Shown here piece by piece: positions 35,050 to 47,605 of a stretch of 64,000 nucleotides of DNA. Source of the stretch: Lentinus brumalis (Eukaryota; Basidiomycota; Agaricomycetes; Polyporales; Polyporaceae); assembly GCA_001792895.1 (NCBI GenBank), contig MARA01000002.1:806001-870000 (forward strand), in the 5' to 3' direction. Made by a program: the position numbers and the translations under genes. Numbering within the stretch: the first letter of the stretch is position 1; each line of letters starts with the position of its first letter. The notes beneath the pieces were generated by a model. The model worked only from the letters and a program-made list of their open reading frames with translations. It did not search any database and was not told the DNA's origin.

Positions 35050-35680
35050 TTGCATCTTTCTCGTATTTTTGGTACGCCTCCTCCCTCTTCGAGTTTCAAC
35101 TCTTTTCTTTGGCCATTGGTGGACTTGAATTCTGGTCTATCTATTTCACTTCCATCGTCATCTCCGGAACTGCTTTCGCCGGCTCTCGATGTCTCCTAGC
35201 GTACTCACCGGTAATACATACCTGACTTCATGCACACGCTTTCTTCATCGCAATCGCCCGCGCTCGCGCTCGTAATCTTGGACTACCAGCCACCACACTT
35301 CAGTAGTACGCAGCACACATGATAACATACTTGCAGCAACAGAATACAGTAACTTGTAGTATGTCCGACGAGGCAATTAACTATGAGTGATGAAACTACA
35401 AGAACAAGCGTGAAGGGAGTGCTCCAGGGATTCGGATCGACAGCGGTACGGTATCTCGGGAGTGGGAAGAGCAATGCGACATTGATTGCACGACTTGATA
35501 TATTGAAGGGGAAAGAGGGGGAGATGCCAATCGTCCAAGCAATTGCATGTACGACAGGTGGTAGAGATCGGGGAATGAGAGACAGTGATGATGAGCGTGG
35601 GTTGGAGCATAAAAGGTATAAATAACGGCGTCCAAGGGGATGCGAACAGTATACACGACGCGGCCATCTGCATCGGTGCC
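35050..35680. other. Convergent intergenic region with a small open frame
   Basis: 3' sides of two convergent genes. A plus-strand frame of 80 codons starts at 35383 (begins MSDETTRTSVKGVLQGFG). It has no known domain and no support beyond being open. Confidence 0.35.
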
Positions 35681-38600
35681 TCAGGTGCCCTCTTCCTCAG
35701 GCGGATTCGGGTTGAGTAGGTATAGCCGCCGTTTGGGCACGGTCACGATAGACACGTCGCGTCGGCTGAGTTCTTCCTCTATCCGCCGCTGTCGTGTCTC
35801 CTCGTCCTCGTCGTCATCGTCGTCGACGTCGGGCGACACGTGCCCGTGCGACGTCGCGTAGTCGTGGTCGTAGGCGCCGTTGGCGCGGTACGGAGGCTGG
35901 TGGTGCTGATACGGGCCGCGCCCGAGGGAGTCGGACGGGAAAGGTACGGCGACCGACTCGTTCATCGACAGCGGTCGCGAGCCTGCTGGGGAACCTACGC
36001 GGGGAACGGGCGCGAAGGCGGAGGGTTCTGCGCGCAGGCGGCTGAAGATGACGGAGAGGACCGATTCCCGAGGGCGGCCGCGCCATGCGAGCACAAAGAG
36101 GATGGTATAGAAGACCACCGTCCACGCGAGGAAGACTGCGAATGCTGCCTTGGGCGCCCGCTGCCACAGGGAAACTAACGACAGCACAGACAGGGCGAGC
36201 AGGAGCGCATGGAAGAGAAGATGGACGGAACCCTCGAAGGGCGGGGGAGAACAGGGTGGTCAGGCGGTCCGGGACTCATCATGAGGCCGTTCGTGCTGGT
36301 GACTTCCATCGGGGTCGTACCTGGTGTCCAGGGTTCTCTTCGGTCGAATGGGCTAACACCTCCACCCTACCACATAACAACGCTGTTTAGCACTTACAGG
36401 CAGCACCGCATGATATGGAAATGACGCACCGTGCCATTGGTGCTTAGCCGTCGCGGGTCCAGCCAGCTCATGTCGCTCAGGTTGCGTGGTGTGTGTGTGG
36501 GCCGCGGGTCGGAGAATGCGGCAAGACTGTTTCCACTAGCGCGACGTTGGCGGGCAGGTCTGTTCGTGACTTCGAAGGATCGCTGTGATGGTGTTTGGGC
36601 TGGTTCATCTGTCGCAGTCTGAGTCTCGTTTGATCGTCGACCAGTTATACCAGCCCAAGTGCCTATCCCAGCCCATGACCTCACTCTCCTCTTAGTCCCT
36701 TCGCCCCCGTGGGCCTCTGAGCGCGCTGAAGGACTACGTGCGCGCTCGTTAAAGCTCAACTTCTCCGCCGTAGAGTCAGCACGATGTCTGCCCTCGACCT
36801 CCGGATCCTTCGGCTCGGGTCCTCTCAAGCACAATGCGATGAGCTGGAGAATAGGGACGAGACCATACAGGCCTGCGAACAGCGCCAATCCGACCTTCGC
36901 GTGAGTGGTTTGGAGGTGCAGAGGAGACGTCGACCGTTTGGCGAGAGACGAGGATGACATGGCGGTGATGGAAGTGAAAGAAGTCGCAAGGCCGACAACC
37001 CCGAGCGCATATGCGGCGACCCCGACGACGATACCGAGATACATGAGAGACAGGTTGCGATCTGTGAGCTGAGAAGAGCCAACGGAAGGGGAGGAAAGCC
37101 GGTAGAGAGCTACAGCAGGGAGGAAAAGAGCAATGGAGACGGCCGCAAGGGCTTTGTGGAGAGTCGACGTATCGTATGCGAAGGCATTCGACGAAGGCGA
37201 CACCTGTCCTGTTGGGGATCCTGAGCTGGTATCGGTCGGTGAGCTGACTGAGGAACCAGAGGTAGGTGATCCGGAGGTGGTATGAGTTGGGCCAATCGAG
37301 GCGGCGCACTGAGTCATGTACTCGACAGTGACACCTGCTCCGTTCGCCCTGATGCCGGTGGTCAGCGAGCCACTCCCGAATCCGGACCACGTTTGATTTG
37401 TCTTGGTCAACGTAGCGTTGTATGCTCTCAGAATCCACACATCCGAAAGGTAGTTCCCTGATGCGTCACGACCGCCGAAGATGATCGTGTCCGACGCAGG
37501 AATGGAGGTATCGCCTACCAATGGTTGTGACCAGGAGAGGGCTGCAGCACCTTGTCGCGGAACAGGATATTTGGGCTTTCCGTTCGAACCGGGGTCGCCG
37601 GAAGGCAGAACTCGAGCCCACGCGCCTGGAAGCTGGATTGAAATCAGTTCTTCTCTGCGTTGTTCACGTCAACGAACCTGTTCCAATATCAAGAACATCC
37701 TATTGAATCATCACGTCAGCATGTACCCCTTGCATTTGTTAGCGGGGAGGAAGACTCACGACTTCTCCGCGAGCAGATCCGCCACCATCATCCCATAACG
37801 TACTGTTGAACGTTCCGAACAGTACGAACGCTTGTGTATTGAAGCTGGATGAAGCGCCGTTCATATTGGGCACGACCGCAGGATTTATACGAGGTGCAGG
37901 GCAAGGTTGCGGGTTCATGATACCACCCGACGCCGTGTCGATGATCTGAGCATCCTGCACTGCACAGGAGGAGTCCAAGATGGACTCCGTCGAAGCGGAT
38001 TTACACCCTCCAACAGCAACGACCTGGTGTCCCACCATCGTGCCTCCTACGGCGACTCTCCCAGGGATGGTGCCGCCCACCTTCACACGACTCCAACTGC
38101 CTGTGACTGAATCGGGAAGATTGGATGAGAGCGTTCCGGCTACGGTGAGCTGCCATACTTCCGACAGAGGGTAGAGGGTCTTCCCGTCGTATCCGCCGGC
38201 CATATAGATGGAGTTGGTCAGGACGGTGCCCTGGGAGTCGCTTGTCCGCGGGTCAATGCCACCCACGGCGCCATATCGAGCCGAGGGTCCACCTGAAGAC
38301 AGTCCAACCTGGGCCCAGAATTTGCTCGTGTAGCTGTATTCCTTGAGGCATGTTAGACGACAGGGCGGGATGTAGGTTCTTTAAGACGTACCCAAACATC
38401 AGCCACAGCGCTACCACCCGAACTCTCTCCGCCCACTACCACATGACCGTGACGACTGCCACGGTTGAGTGTATGCCAGCGGACAACGAAGCGACAGAAC
38501 TCACTAGCTCGCCGCCGAATCATCGCCACCTATCATCGCCGACCTGATTGAAGGCGTTTGGTCCAAGCCGTCGGGGGGCACCGGAGTCGACCACTGGAGC

Positions 38601-38946
38601 GTGCTCAAGTCCAAACTTCGGAGGTTCGACCCTCAGCAAGTGTGCTCAGCTTGAGCGATAATGGGGAACATACGCACGCATATGTTGCTTTGGTAGGAAA
38701 ACCTTGTTGGGACTCGCCTCCGAATATTAGAAGAACCCTGTTCACATCGTCGTAGCCAATAGTGGCGTCCTTCAAAGGCGGCGCGGCGGAACCACCGAGG
38801 AGGTTTGTGATCTCAATCCACTGAAGTGGCGGAACGGGCATGCTGGTCGAGATTGCCTGGGCGTGAACGGTGGGAAGACATGCGAGAAAGGGAACAAGGA
38901 GGCTGAGGAGGACATGGCGGGCGTGTCGTGAAGAACCAAGAGACAT
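35681..38946 (-). CDS. Secretory kelch-repeat protein with C-terminal membrane spans, one frameshift
   Basis: Exons 38678-38946, 38544-38615, 38392-38503, 37760-38341, 36430-37632 and 35681-36366 give about 974 residues. The N-terminus is a signal peptide (HVLLSLLVPFLACLPTVHAQ). Kelch blades follow, with cues such as LLIFGGES, YALDLSTLQWSTP, HVVVGGESSGGSAVADVW, GGYDGKTLYPLSEVWQL and IIFGGRDASGNYLSDVW. After a Ser/Thr-rich stalk come five hydrophobic segments, including AAVSIALFLPAVAL, VGLALFAGLYGLVPILQLIA and AFAVFLAWTVVFYTILFVLAW, then an acidic tail. In the last exon a run of five G (36243-36247) is one base short of keeping the frame. The role is unknown; a cell-surface sensor or adhesion protein is possible. 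Confidence 0.8.
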
Positions 38947-41900
38947 ATTCGCGGGTGAGAGGGAGGCTGGAGAGCCCGTGCTCTGCGAGCAGGGAGGGGG
39001 ATGAGGACAAGCCAGCGAATCGATGTGGATGTTCGCTCGAAGACGCGGAGTCCGCCATTCGACTGCCTGCCCGGCATCCGCGTTCCAGACGCCCGGCCAC
39101 GCGGGCGGCTGTCTCCCGTCTCCCTCTCCTCCTGCCTCCACCACCACCGCCTTGCCGCGATATCCCCGGTTTCGTCATCCAGCACGCTCGCAAGCTCTCT
39201 CAGCTTGATCTCGCCGCCGCCGCCTCCTCAGGCCTTGCACAGTGTCTGGCCGCACGTCGTTCCCGTCACATACGGAGAACACATGCCGCTGATCTGGCCA
39301 GCACAAAACATACATTCCATGGTCTTCTAGACGGTACGGCCTCGCCTTCCCGACAGGCGGCTATACGTTCAAGGCAGTCTGGCCGCTAAGTCCTCGTACT
39401 TATGACGCTCCGCAAGGCGATTGGGTCGTCAATTGAAAGCCAGGTAGTCATCAGATCATGCAACTGCAAGACACTTCCGCTCGGAAATGCGACCCAGAAT
39501 ATTCAGGTGCTGCACGACGCGCTTACTTACGGTATGTGTTTTCGAGAAGTCTCGCCCCGACTTGCACGTTCTCGGACACAGCGGATCGTCAACTGCCAGG
39601 ATCCCGTGAGTGATCGTGCCAGTGTCTCACTGCTGATCCCGCAGCCCTCCGCTTCAACAGACTGTGTACGCGAGTATTTTCTGCTGTATCCCACGAGTAG
39701 GAACAGTCACATTCTGTGTGGTGTTCTCGGGTGCACTAGTTCTTCACAATGCGCAGCTCACGACCCGCATGGCGTATTCTCAGGCCCCATGGACATGAAC
39801 GAAAATAGACCGGTCTTAACTGATTTTTGCTCAGTTCACGACTGCGTCTCATTTTCGAAGTCGCTTTGCCGCCATCGTCAGTATGGACGTGTTGCCCAAG
39901 GTTCGTTCATACAACATGATGTCAGCGGCTAGGATCACGGCGTTGGCAGCCCTTGTGAAGTATGCATTCCGATCAGCTCATTTGAACCCCGCTGCATGGA
40001 CGATGCCTCCGCGGCTAGCTCATCATACTGACTGACTGGCTGATGGACAACTGAACAAGGTATTCGAGCGATCGAAGTAATTTGTGCGCTCTGCGCAACA
40101 GAGCCTGGCATGGATGACATCATCGTCTTGACAGAATCAATACCACGTCTGTCCAGGTCTTTCCCCAGCCACAACCTTTGATCGGTTCTCCAGTACCGTT
40201 CATTGAGCCGCGCAGTTGACATCGACGTGGACGTCGGAGCGCCCCCCTCGCCCTGGTGAGTTCAAAATTCCGGACTGCATGAGTTGCGGTTACGCTGCAG
40301 AGGTATCAGGGCTAGGAACACGTCGTGTTGCGCAGATGACGTTGACAACCTCACAACCACATCCGGTGCCTGCAGGGTTCCCTCGTACTACGAGTTCCTG
40401 GCATGACTTCGCCCTTGGACCAGTGCGCTCCGGTCGAACTGTGACGCTAGCAATAGAACTGTTGTGGCCGACATCGGTTACCGGTGTATACTCAGTAGGC
40501 GCGAATCATGTACGAGTCGACACCGAACGGATGATGGCTACGGCCTCGTGTTTGTGGTGGTTAGCATGGCTACTCGGACTCAACGCCCGAGTTGAATGTC
40601 AATGGCGCTCTGCGGTGCTGTGATCATCAGGGTGAGCGGGCCCAAACCCCGAGCACAGACGGACCACACGTAAGTAAGACCGCAAGCCGAGCGCGACGCC
40701 CACCTCAGCTTCATGGGAAATTGCACATTTCGTTGAGAAAATAATGCGACCCTGGGTCGACTCAGAAAGTATGCGAGTCGTGCCAGCCTCCGCAACGTTT
40801 AGCCACCAAGCGAAAGAGACTAGTGTAGTGCCTCTTCTGGCAGCGTGAGGATCGGCGAGATGATCTCATATACTCCCGCGATGGAACGTTCAGATCGGTG
40901 GCCAATCGTCGAGGCTGATCGCCTTGGAGCGCCCATTTCCCAACCGACGGCCCCGAGCGCTCCCCAGTCAACAACTTGCCGACGACACCGCCGCAGTCCG
41001 GTGCCAGCTCGAGCTCCCTCGGCCCTCTCGGACATTATCTCTCTCGTAGACGTCAAAATCGTCTCGAGTGTGGTTCGTGGACTGCGCTGAAACAGTGTGG
41101 TTAGCAGCTCCTCTCCGCTGTACGGACCTCCACTGAGCCCTTGCATAGATCAGAGACGAGTCAGGCGAAGAGCTTCTCTGCATGCGCGTTCGACGCGGAG
41201 GGCACGGTCATCGGCGTTTGCACCCACAGAGAAGGTGGGAGGAATACCTCCGCTGTTGTGATCAGTACTTCTGATATTCCAGGACCTCTCTCAATTTTCT
41301 CGCCTGGATTGGCGGCCATGAGGCAACCGATTATTCGAGCGGTCTGTCAGCCCTCCTGCCGCATGCTACCCAACGGCTCCTAGACTGTGGCGTCGACTTT
41401 GTATCGCTTTGTTCTGCAGAACAAGAACGATCCTGAAGGCAGAAAGGAGGTTGTGCACCCTATCTCCGATAACCTAGGAAGTCGTCGCCACACCCCCCGA
41501 ACTGCAAGACGGGCTCACTTTCAATATCCAGTGCGTTTGGACTCAACAGCAATCAGCCCCGACCCGTCGCACCGAGGCTCTCTCATGGCCCGCGTCAACG
41601 CGTCAACGCGGACAGCTCTCCTCCGACCACATGAGCGGACCGACTCAGGCTCGGATCCATACCCCGTTCAGGGCCAGCAGCGGCCATACCTCGCACAGAG
41701 AGCCTGTGGCGTGCGTACTCCCAGCGTGGCGCATTGTGGCGCGCACAACTCTCTGCGTTTGGCGGCCCATCATCGCTGCTGCTGCGCGCTCTCCCCCCGA
41801 GCTCTGCGGCAGCGCCCTGCGCGACACCAATCAGTCCCGCCTGCACACCTCGTCTGGACCATCAGCCTCATCCACAACGGTGGTGAGTACTGGGTGCTCA

Positions 41901-42685
41901 CCAGCGCGCAAGGGCGAACACGGGGCTCGCACCACGGAATACGTGTAACAACGCCTCCCCGCAGGCCTCAAGTCCATCCAAAGGTACTCACGACCACCCA
42001 CAATCGGTACAGCCCGACGGAGGCCCCCCGCCGGGGAGGGGCTGCACTGGGCGACGGCGGCAACTCTATCGATCGACCGCCCGCTGCTGGCCGCTTAGCC
42101 GCGTCCAAGGAAGGCTCCAGCGTACTCGGGCGGGCAGTCGGGATGGGCGTCCTGAGCTGTGGCGGGCGTGGCGGGTGTGGCGGAGCGACTTTGGTCGCGA
42201 GCCGCCACCCTTGCGAGCTCCCGCGTCCTCGGGTGCCCGGTCGCCCCATCTCTGTCTCCGCGCGTCGCCATTCGTCGAGGTGACTCCGCCCCTCCTAATA
42301 CCACGGGGATCACGCATCGATCGCACACACAGCATGTGCGGGTGCCCGAGTGTTGCGCGTCATGGGCCTCCATCTGTTCTCGCTCGTACGGCGCGCTGCC
42401 AGTATCTCGTCCTCCGTGCATCGAGGCATGTGCGCGCCGGGAGATGTGGATTCTCCTCACCGCTAAGGGCGCGCTGGAGACCGTGTGCGGACGCTCAGCA
42501 CGGTACGCTATTAAATCCTCCTCGCGGAGTCGTCTCGATGCTCACCGAACACCCGACGCATTTCCCTGCACGACAACGACACGAACTCTGCGATGGCGTG
42601 AGTCGCGTTCTCTATATGCACGCTGCAAACCCGTCTCGCAGCATATACTCCGCCACAGTTGCTGATCCCCTGCGTCTCCTTGCAG
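38947..42685. other. Gene-poor region, no firm gene
   Basis: About 3.7 kb upstream of the kelch gene. Open frames such as 39402-39932 (+) and 41387-42283 (+) have no recognisable domain. Splice-like signals occur around 40260-40380 and 41880-41960, so undetected exons, perhaps 5' exons of the zinc-finger gene at 42686, are possible. Confidence 0.4.
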
Positions 42686-43121
42686 TGACTTCGTTGGTTA
42701 CTTCAGAAGGACCGGCAACCCCGAACTCCTCAAATGTGCTGACCACATTCGTGGCGCTCACTGTCCCCCAGTAGTCGATATTTACCAAGCGCAAAACCAC
42801 TTGCGCGATGTACATGGTGTGCGATTGTACGTCACACACCTACTTCTGCTGCAAACCCTAAATGTCTCACATTTTGATACAGGACCCCCACATGCAGTAT
42901 CTGCGGCTGGATGTTCAAAGAACTCGTCCGTTTTGCTAGACATCAATGGGTGCAGTGAGTGCTCCAGCACGGACTATTCACCCTGCTCTCAGCCGCTAAT
43001 ATACTCCGTTGCCAGTACAACAAATGCACCGTGCATCGAGTGCGGCCTGCAGTTCCGTAGTGCCCATGACCGGTTTGCTCATCTCTGTGAGAGGCACGGC
43101 CTCACGCAAGAGAATTCGTGA
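42686..43121 (+). CDS. C2H2 zinc-finger protein, 3' exons (5' exons not resolved)
   Basis: Three exons join in phase: 42686-42826, 42883-42954 and 43016-43121. They encode tandem C2H2 fingers. The clearest are CSICGWMFKELVRFARHQWVH, which is completed across the second intron (C-x2-C-x12-H-x3-H), and CIECGLQFRSAHDRFAHLC followed by ERH (C-x2-C-x12-H-x4-H). An upstream finger ends in NHLRDVH. The linkers (HGVRLTPTC, HTTNAPC) are not the classic TGEKP type. The protein ends soon after the last finger at 43121. DNA binding is likely; target unknown. Confidence 0.6.
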
Positions 43122-45246
43122 GAACTCTCAAGGACGCAAGTGTGAGCGCGACGCTCACAACCGAGGTCTGCATCTCTCTCCTATAGACTATTCCCGTCCC
43201 TATCATTGTCGGCTCTCTATCTCCGTCACCAGTGTATAGCCATATAGTGTTGTAGCGCAATCCTAATGTAATCATTGTAGAGTATACTACATATACTCGT
43301 ACTGTAGACCGTACTGTATATACTCCTACACCCCGTATCATAGCCCCCACCGTACATCTATATATCATAGAATTTGCTACTCTCGCGCGCACTCCGGCCC
43401 GTAATCGGCGGGACGACGCAAGAAGCAATTGCCTTCTTCAGCGTTCAGTATGGGCCATGCGCGCCGAAGCATCATAGCGTCTAGCTGTGCCCAGGATGTC
43501 TTCTTCTCCGCGGAGCCCATCTAGACACCTGGTCTCTCGTGGGGAAGAGCAGTGCTGACCATGCCAGATTAGAGCATCGAGGATCCCAGCAGAGCGCTCC
43601 TCGGACATGAGTGCATGAACACCGGGCTCTCCGACCGACGCGCAGGATCAAGTATGGGACCATATTGACCGAGTACCGGAGAGCTGTGGAGTTGCCGGTC
43701 TGTGGAGGAGATTGGCGTTGCGAGGGAGAGCAGTCCCAGACAAGTAGTCGGCGACTGCGGGAAGCAAAGATGGAATGATATGCGGGCACATAACGTTGCT
43801 AGCAATGTTACCGCACCGGCGCGTCCTGCTGTCGCGTTCCTGTCCGAGTTTTGCGAGAAACGAGGCGGGTCCGATCGAGAAAGACAGGTTCGCTGGCGTC
43901 GAGTTGGATCACCTCCGTAGTGAAGTCGGGCGGATATCCCGTACAGGCGCGAGATGTCAGAGATGACCTTAGGTCCGCATGCACATTCTCCTCCACAGAA
44001 ACCTTCTACCTCCCCGAAGCTGGGAGTTCTTGCTTGGACAGCGCTTTCCGGCAACTCGACTGCAGGCAGCGCTCTGCGAGTGCGAGCAGCATGCGTGTGG
44101 GGCCGGCATCTAAAGAAAAGGCCAGCGTGAACAACAGAACAGCAGAAGGGAACACCTTCGACCTTCCGCGGATTGTCACTGGCGCAGAAATTCAGAAGAG
44201 GCCGGTGTGGATCGGAGGAAAGGAAGAGAGAAGAGCTCCGTGCGCCTAACTTGTCCGGAGATTGGCCAGGTGCGAGTCTCGCTGGAATCTAGCGCGCCCC
44301 CACGTCCCTTCGCTGAGACACGATGTCCAGAATCTGGGCTGCAGTCGACGGTCGCGGGTAGCTTCCTAACTCCGCCTATCATGAGCGTTTGAAGCACTCA
44401 CCGCTCTAAAAGCTTCGTTGCCCTAACGGAGACGCTGGAGGCCCGCCTTGAGCGAGGGTGGATCACAGAAGATGCGCCGTGCCGGTGCGCCGAGACGGCG
44501 GTGGCCCCTCGTGCTGTCCTCTTCCCCCTCACGAGCAAGTCACAAGCTGAGTCTCTGTGTGTACGCAGATCAGTAGCAGACAGGGCGGCAGCGTACTAGC
44601 TCGTTTTTCTTTGTTCCGACGGCGTTTGCGATTGACGACCCTCTACCGAAATTGAAGAGATCCGAGCATGGACAGCCTGCTCTGACCGGGACCACCGCTG
44701 ATTGCTCGGATGCCGGCGGGAGGACGAAACGTGGGCTGGGGGAGCTGTGTCTGCGCACTGAGGGCTCCGGCGCTGGGCTCGCGGGAGGCGCCACGTGGAC
44801 GGCCGGATGGGGAAAAATGAACGGCGGGGAGTTTGGCTCGGTTTGCCGGTGTGGGTCCGCACGCTGGCCGTGCCGGACTCCGGCGGGTGGCACTGGCAGA
44901 CGGGCAGCGAAACGCGCGTAGGCTACCAGAGAATGGCCGGGCGCGCACGAGATTGTCGCCAGCGTTGTTCTTGTCCCCCGTCAATATCCCAGGAGCTGGC
45001 ACCTATCGCGATCCCTGCTCCAGTGCTGCTTGGATCACCTCCCATGCGCCCACGGCGCTTCCTTTGATACTCGATTTTAAGAGCCGACCATCCCTCCGCG
45101 CCGCTATAAGAATCCTCCCCTCCCTTGTCCTCACATTACGTCCCCCCGCCTTCCCGGAATCCCCTTTGCTTTTGCCATCGCACGCACAGCTTCTCGAAGA
45201 TCCCTCTTCGCCCTTCGCAATTGTCCAAGTGAGAACGCCCGTCGAA
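43122..45246. other. Intergenic region, no gene recognised
   Basis: Contains an AT-rich block at about 43235-43370 with repeated CGTACTGTA and imperfect palindromes, and open frames on both strands (43569-44054 minus, 44833-45294 plus) without known domains. A TATA-like GCTATAAGA near 45101 lies about 140 bp before the next gene. Confidence 0.45.
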
Positions 45247-47048
45247 ATGCCGCCCCGCCACAGCGACTTCCATCTCGGGACCGTCGGAAGGTGAGTGTGG
45301 CGAGTGATTAATTTCCAATGCCCAGCCCTCTGGCGGCATCACCAGCAGTCCCCGCAATGCCGGGAACACGTCTTGTACCGTCCCTGATCATTTGGCTTTG
45401 ATTTGGAGTGCGGGGATTCGTCTTGTTGACCTCCGCCACAACACCCCCGCACAGACATCCGTCCTCAAACTTTGATCAATGTCCTTCAAACGGCCCCATG
45501 TGGCGGCCGTACCGTCTCCCACCTCTTGACACCCACTCGCCACAGTCGGATTCGTCTTTCTCGCCCCCGACGCCCGTTCGATGCATCACGCCGCCACAGT
45601 CAGTATTCGCAATTGTACATTGTTCCCCTCTTGTAGCTCACATTTATTGTCCTAATAGCACCGGGTCATTGCTAGAGAAGCACGCCATCGCGAGCTATGC
45701 GGCCAAAAAGACCCAACTGCCGCTATCTGTGTATGAACTGCCTACCGCTACCTACATGTGGGCCCGCTGGACTCCTCAGGACGAACGGCGCTTGCGCGAA
45801 CCGGTACTATACGTGAAGTACAGACCGCCGCAAAGCGATGTCGACTCCACTTCGGGGTGTTCTCGCCCTCCCTCGAGGAGCTCCTCGCAGTGAGTACGCA
45901 AACTATGCTTGTTGGTGGAAGCTGACAGCCATCCCCGTAGGACATACTCTTCGCAAGCCTCATCCGCGTCGACACCACCACGCTCGTACTATTCCCGTAA
46001 GAGGTGCTCCTCGGCGGAATCAGAGTGAGTACGCACCACATTGCCTCGACGCCACAGTACTCACGGCTTAACTGCGCAGCGATGACTGCGCTGCCAGTCC
46101 CTCTGATCGATTCCTTAAACGACCTAGGTGAGTACCAGTCATGGGTCGCCGCCGTTGCAAAGTACCTGAACTTCTCGTATCAGGCTTTCCCACAACAATG
46201 CGCCCAGGAGGGTCATCTCGGCCCGCAGCGCCTCGCCGCCGACGCTCCCCGAGTCCCCCAGCTACCGTCTCCGCCCAGTTCAAAGTGCGGAGGCCAGTGT
46301 CTCTCACAGGTTCGGCGTCGAGTCGGACTACAGCGACGTCGAAATGCGACCTGCGAGGCATCCCCATCCTGGTCATCAGTCAAATTCGTCGAGCGGCGGT
46401 GGCGCGAATCTCGCTCGATCAATGGCGCCCGCCGCCGCCCCTGCGTTCGCAGCGCTCAGGGCGGATCGTGTGGACGATCGGAAAAGTAGCGAATGGGCCA
46501 AGTACACGCATCCGTGCCCCGCAACCAGCACGGGCACCGACTTCGAGTGTACATGGGAGATCAATGAGGGAGACGGGATCACCAGGCGGTGTGGCTACTC
46601 TTCGAAGAAGCACCTGGTCAAACGGCACATTGAATCAAAGCATCTTCAGCTCAGGTGCGCCGCTCACGCCGTAGGTTTCCGAAGCAGGGCGCTGATACTC
46701 GTCACCCAGACCATGCGTATGCAAACATTGCGGCAAGGGGTTCGCTCAAAAGAGCAATCTGGACACGCACCTTAACACCCAGTGAGTTGATTTCGACTTT
46801 GACGTGTTTCATCTTCATCTGACTGGCCCTCGTTGCGTAATAGCACGGGCGATGCGCCGCATAAGTGCATCTACTGCGACGAATACTTCAAGGATCCAGC
46901 GCGGAGACACAGACACATGATCCAGATGCACTCACACCAATCGTCGCGCACCAAGAAGAACAGGATGCCGTTCCACAATGATGGTGGTGTTGCCTCTTCC
47001 GCGGAGACGTCAGAGCCGGACGCTGAAGACTTGACGACCGAGCACTAG
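45247..47048 (+). CDS. C2H2 zinc-finger transcription-factor-like protein
   Basis: The 3' part is firm. Exons around 46344-46655, 46711-46780 and 46843-47048 join in phase. One finger-like segment ends in KKHLVKRHIESKH. Then come two regular fingers: CKHCGKGFAQKSNLDTHLNT with its last His across the intron, and CIYCDEYFKDPARRHRHMIQ with final MH, joined by HTGDAPHKC, a clear variant of the TGEKP linker. The 5' part is tentative: ATG at 45247, then RHPSSNFDQCP and a Pro/Ser-rich region, with several GTGAGT introns I could not all resolve between 45600 and 46300. Probably a nuclear DNA-binding regulator. Confidence 0.65.
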
Positions 47049-47605
47049 TCTGGTCCGAGTCTCCACGGCTCCTCCGACGAGATCGACGGTTTAGTAGTTG
47101 GCCGGATGGCGCTGCGGACTCTGAACTTCGAATTCGTGTTCGTCCTAGAAGCCGGGTCGCTGCGCTGTGCGAACCGCCCCTGGCTTGTCTTCCCGAAGTC
47201 CGATCCTTGATGTCCCTTCGGGCTTTTCGACGCTGTGTTCCTTTTTTGCTCATGTCTTCCGCCGCGCTTTGTAAATCTCCGCACCGTCACCAGTATTGTA
47301 TCGTTATTCGGGCCCCTCCAGTAAAGATCTCGTTAGCTCTGTTCGTTCCTGTCGTCTCCCACTCGCCTGTATTGTAGCATACCCTGATTTCGAGTTATAC
47401 TTGGCCGTGTCCGTTCCCAGACTCCAGTACGCGACGGATGATCATATCGCCGGATGTGCAGAGGCCATCGAGATGGTGGCAATGAGGGTGTTGAATGGAT
47501 GACGTACATCTCGGCGTCCGCGTCTGCCGGGCGCCTGTGTGCCGCTGGGAAAGCCGACCGCACACGGATGAGCGCGGCGTGCTTTCCCTTGTACTCGAGC
47601 GTACA

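Noticed and set aside
37678..37699. 22-nt micro-exon in the kelch gene
   Set aside because: It has good flanking AG and GT, but including it breaks the frame, while a single 127-nt intron from 37759 to 37633 joins the exons cleanly.
41387..42283. 298-codon open frame as a gene
   Set aside because: Composition is Arg/Pro/Ser-rich without any domain, and the opposite strand and other frames are equally open because of high GC.
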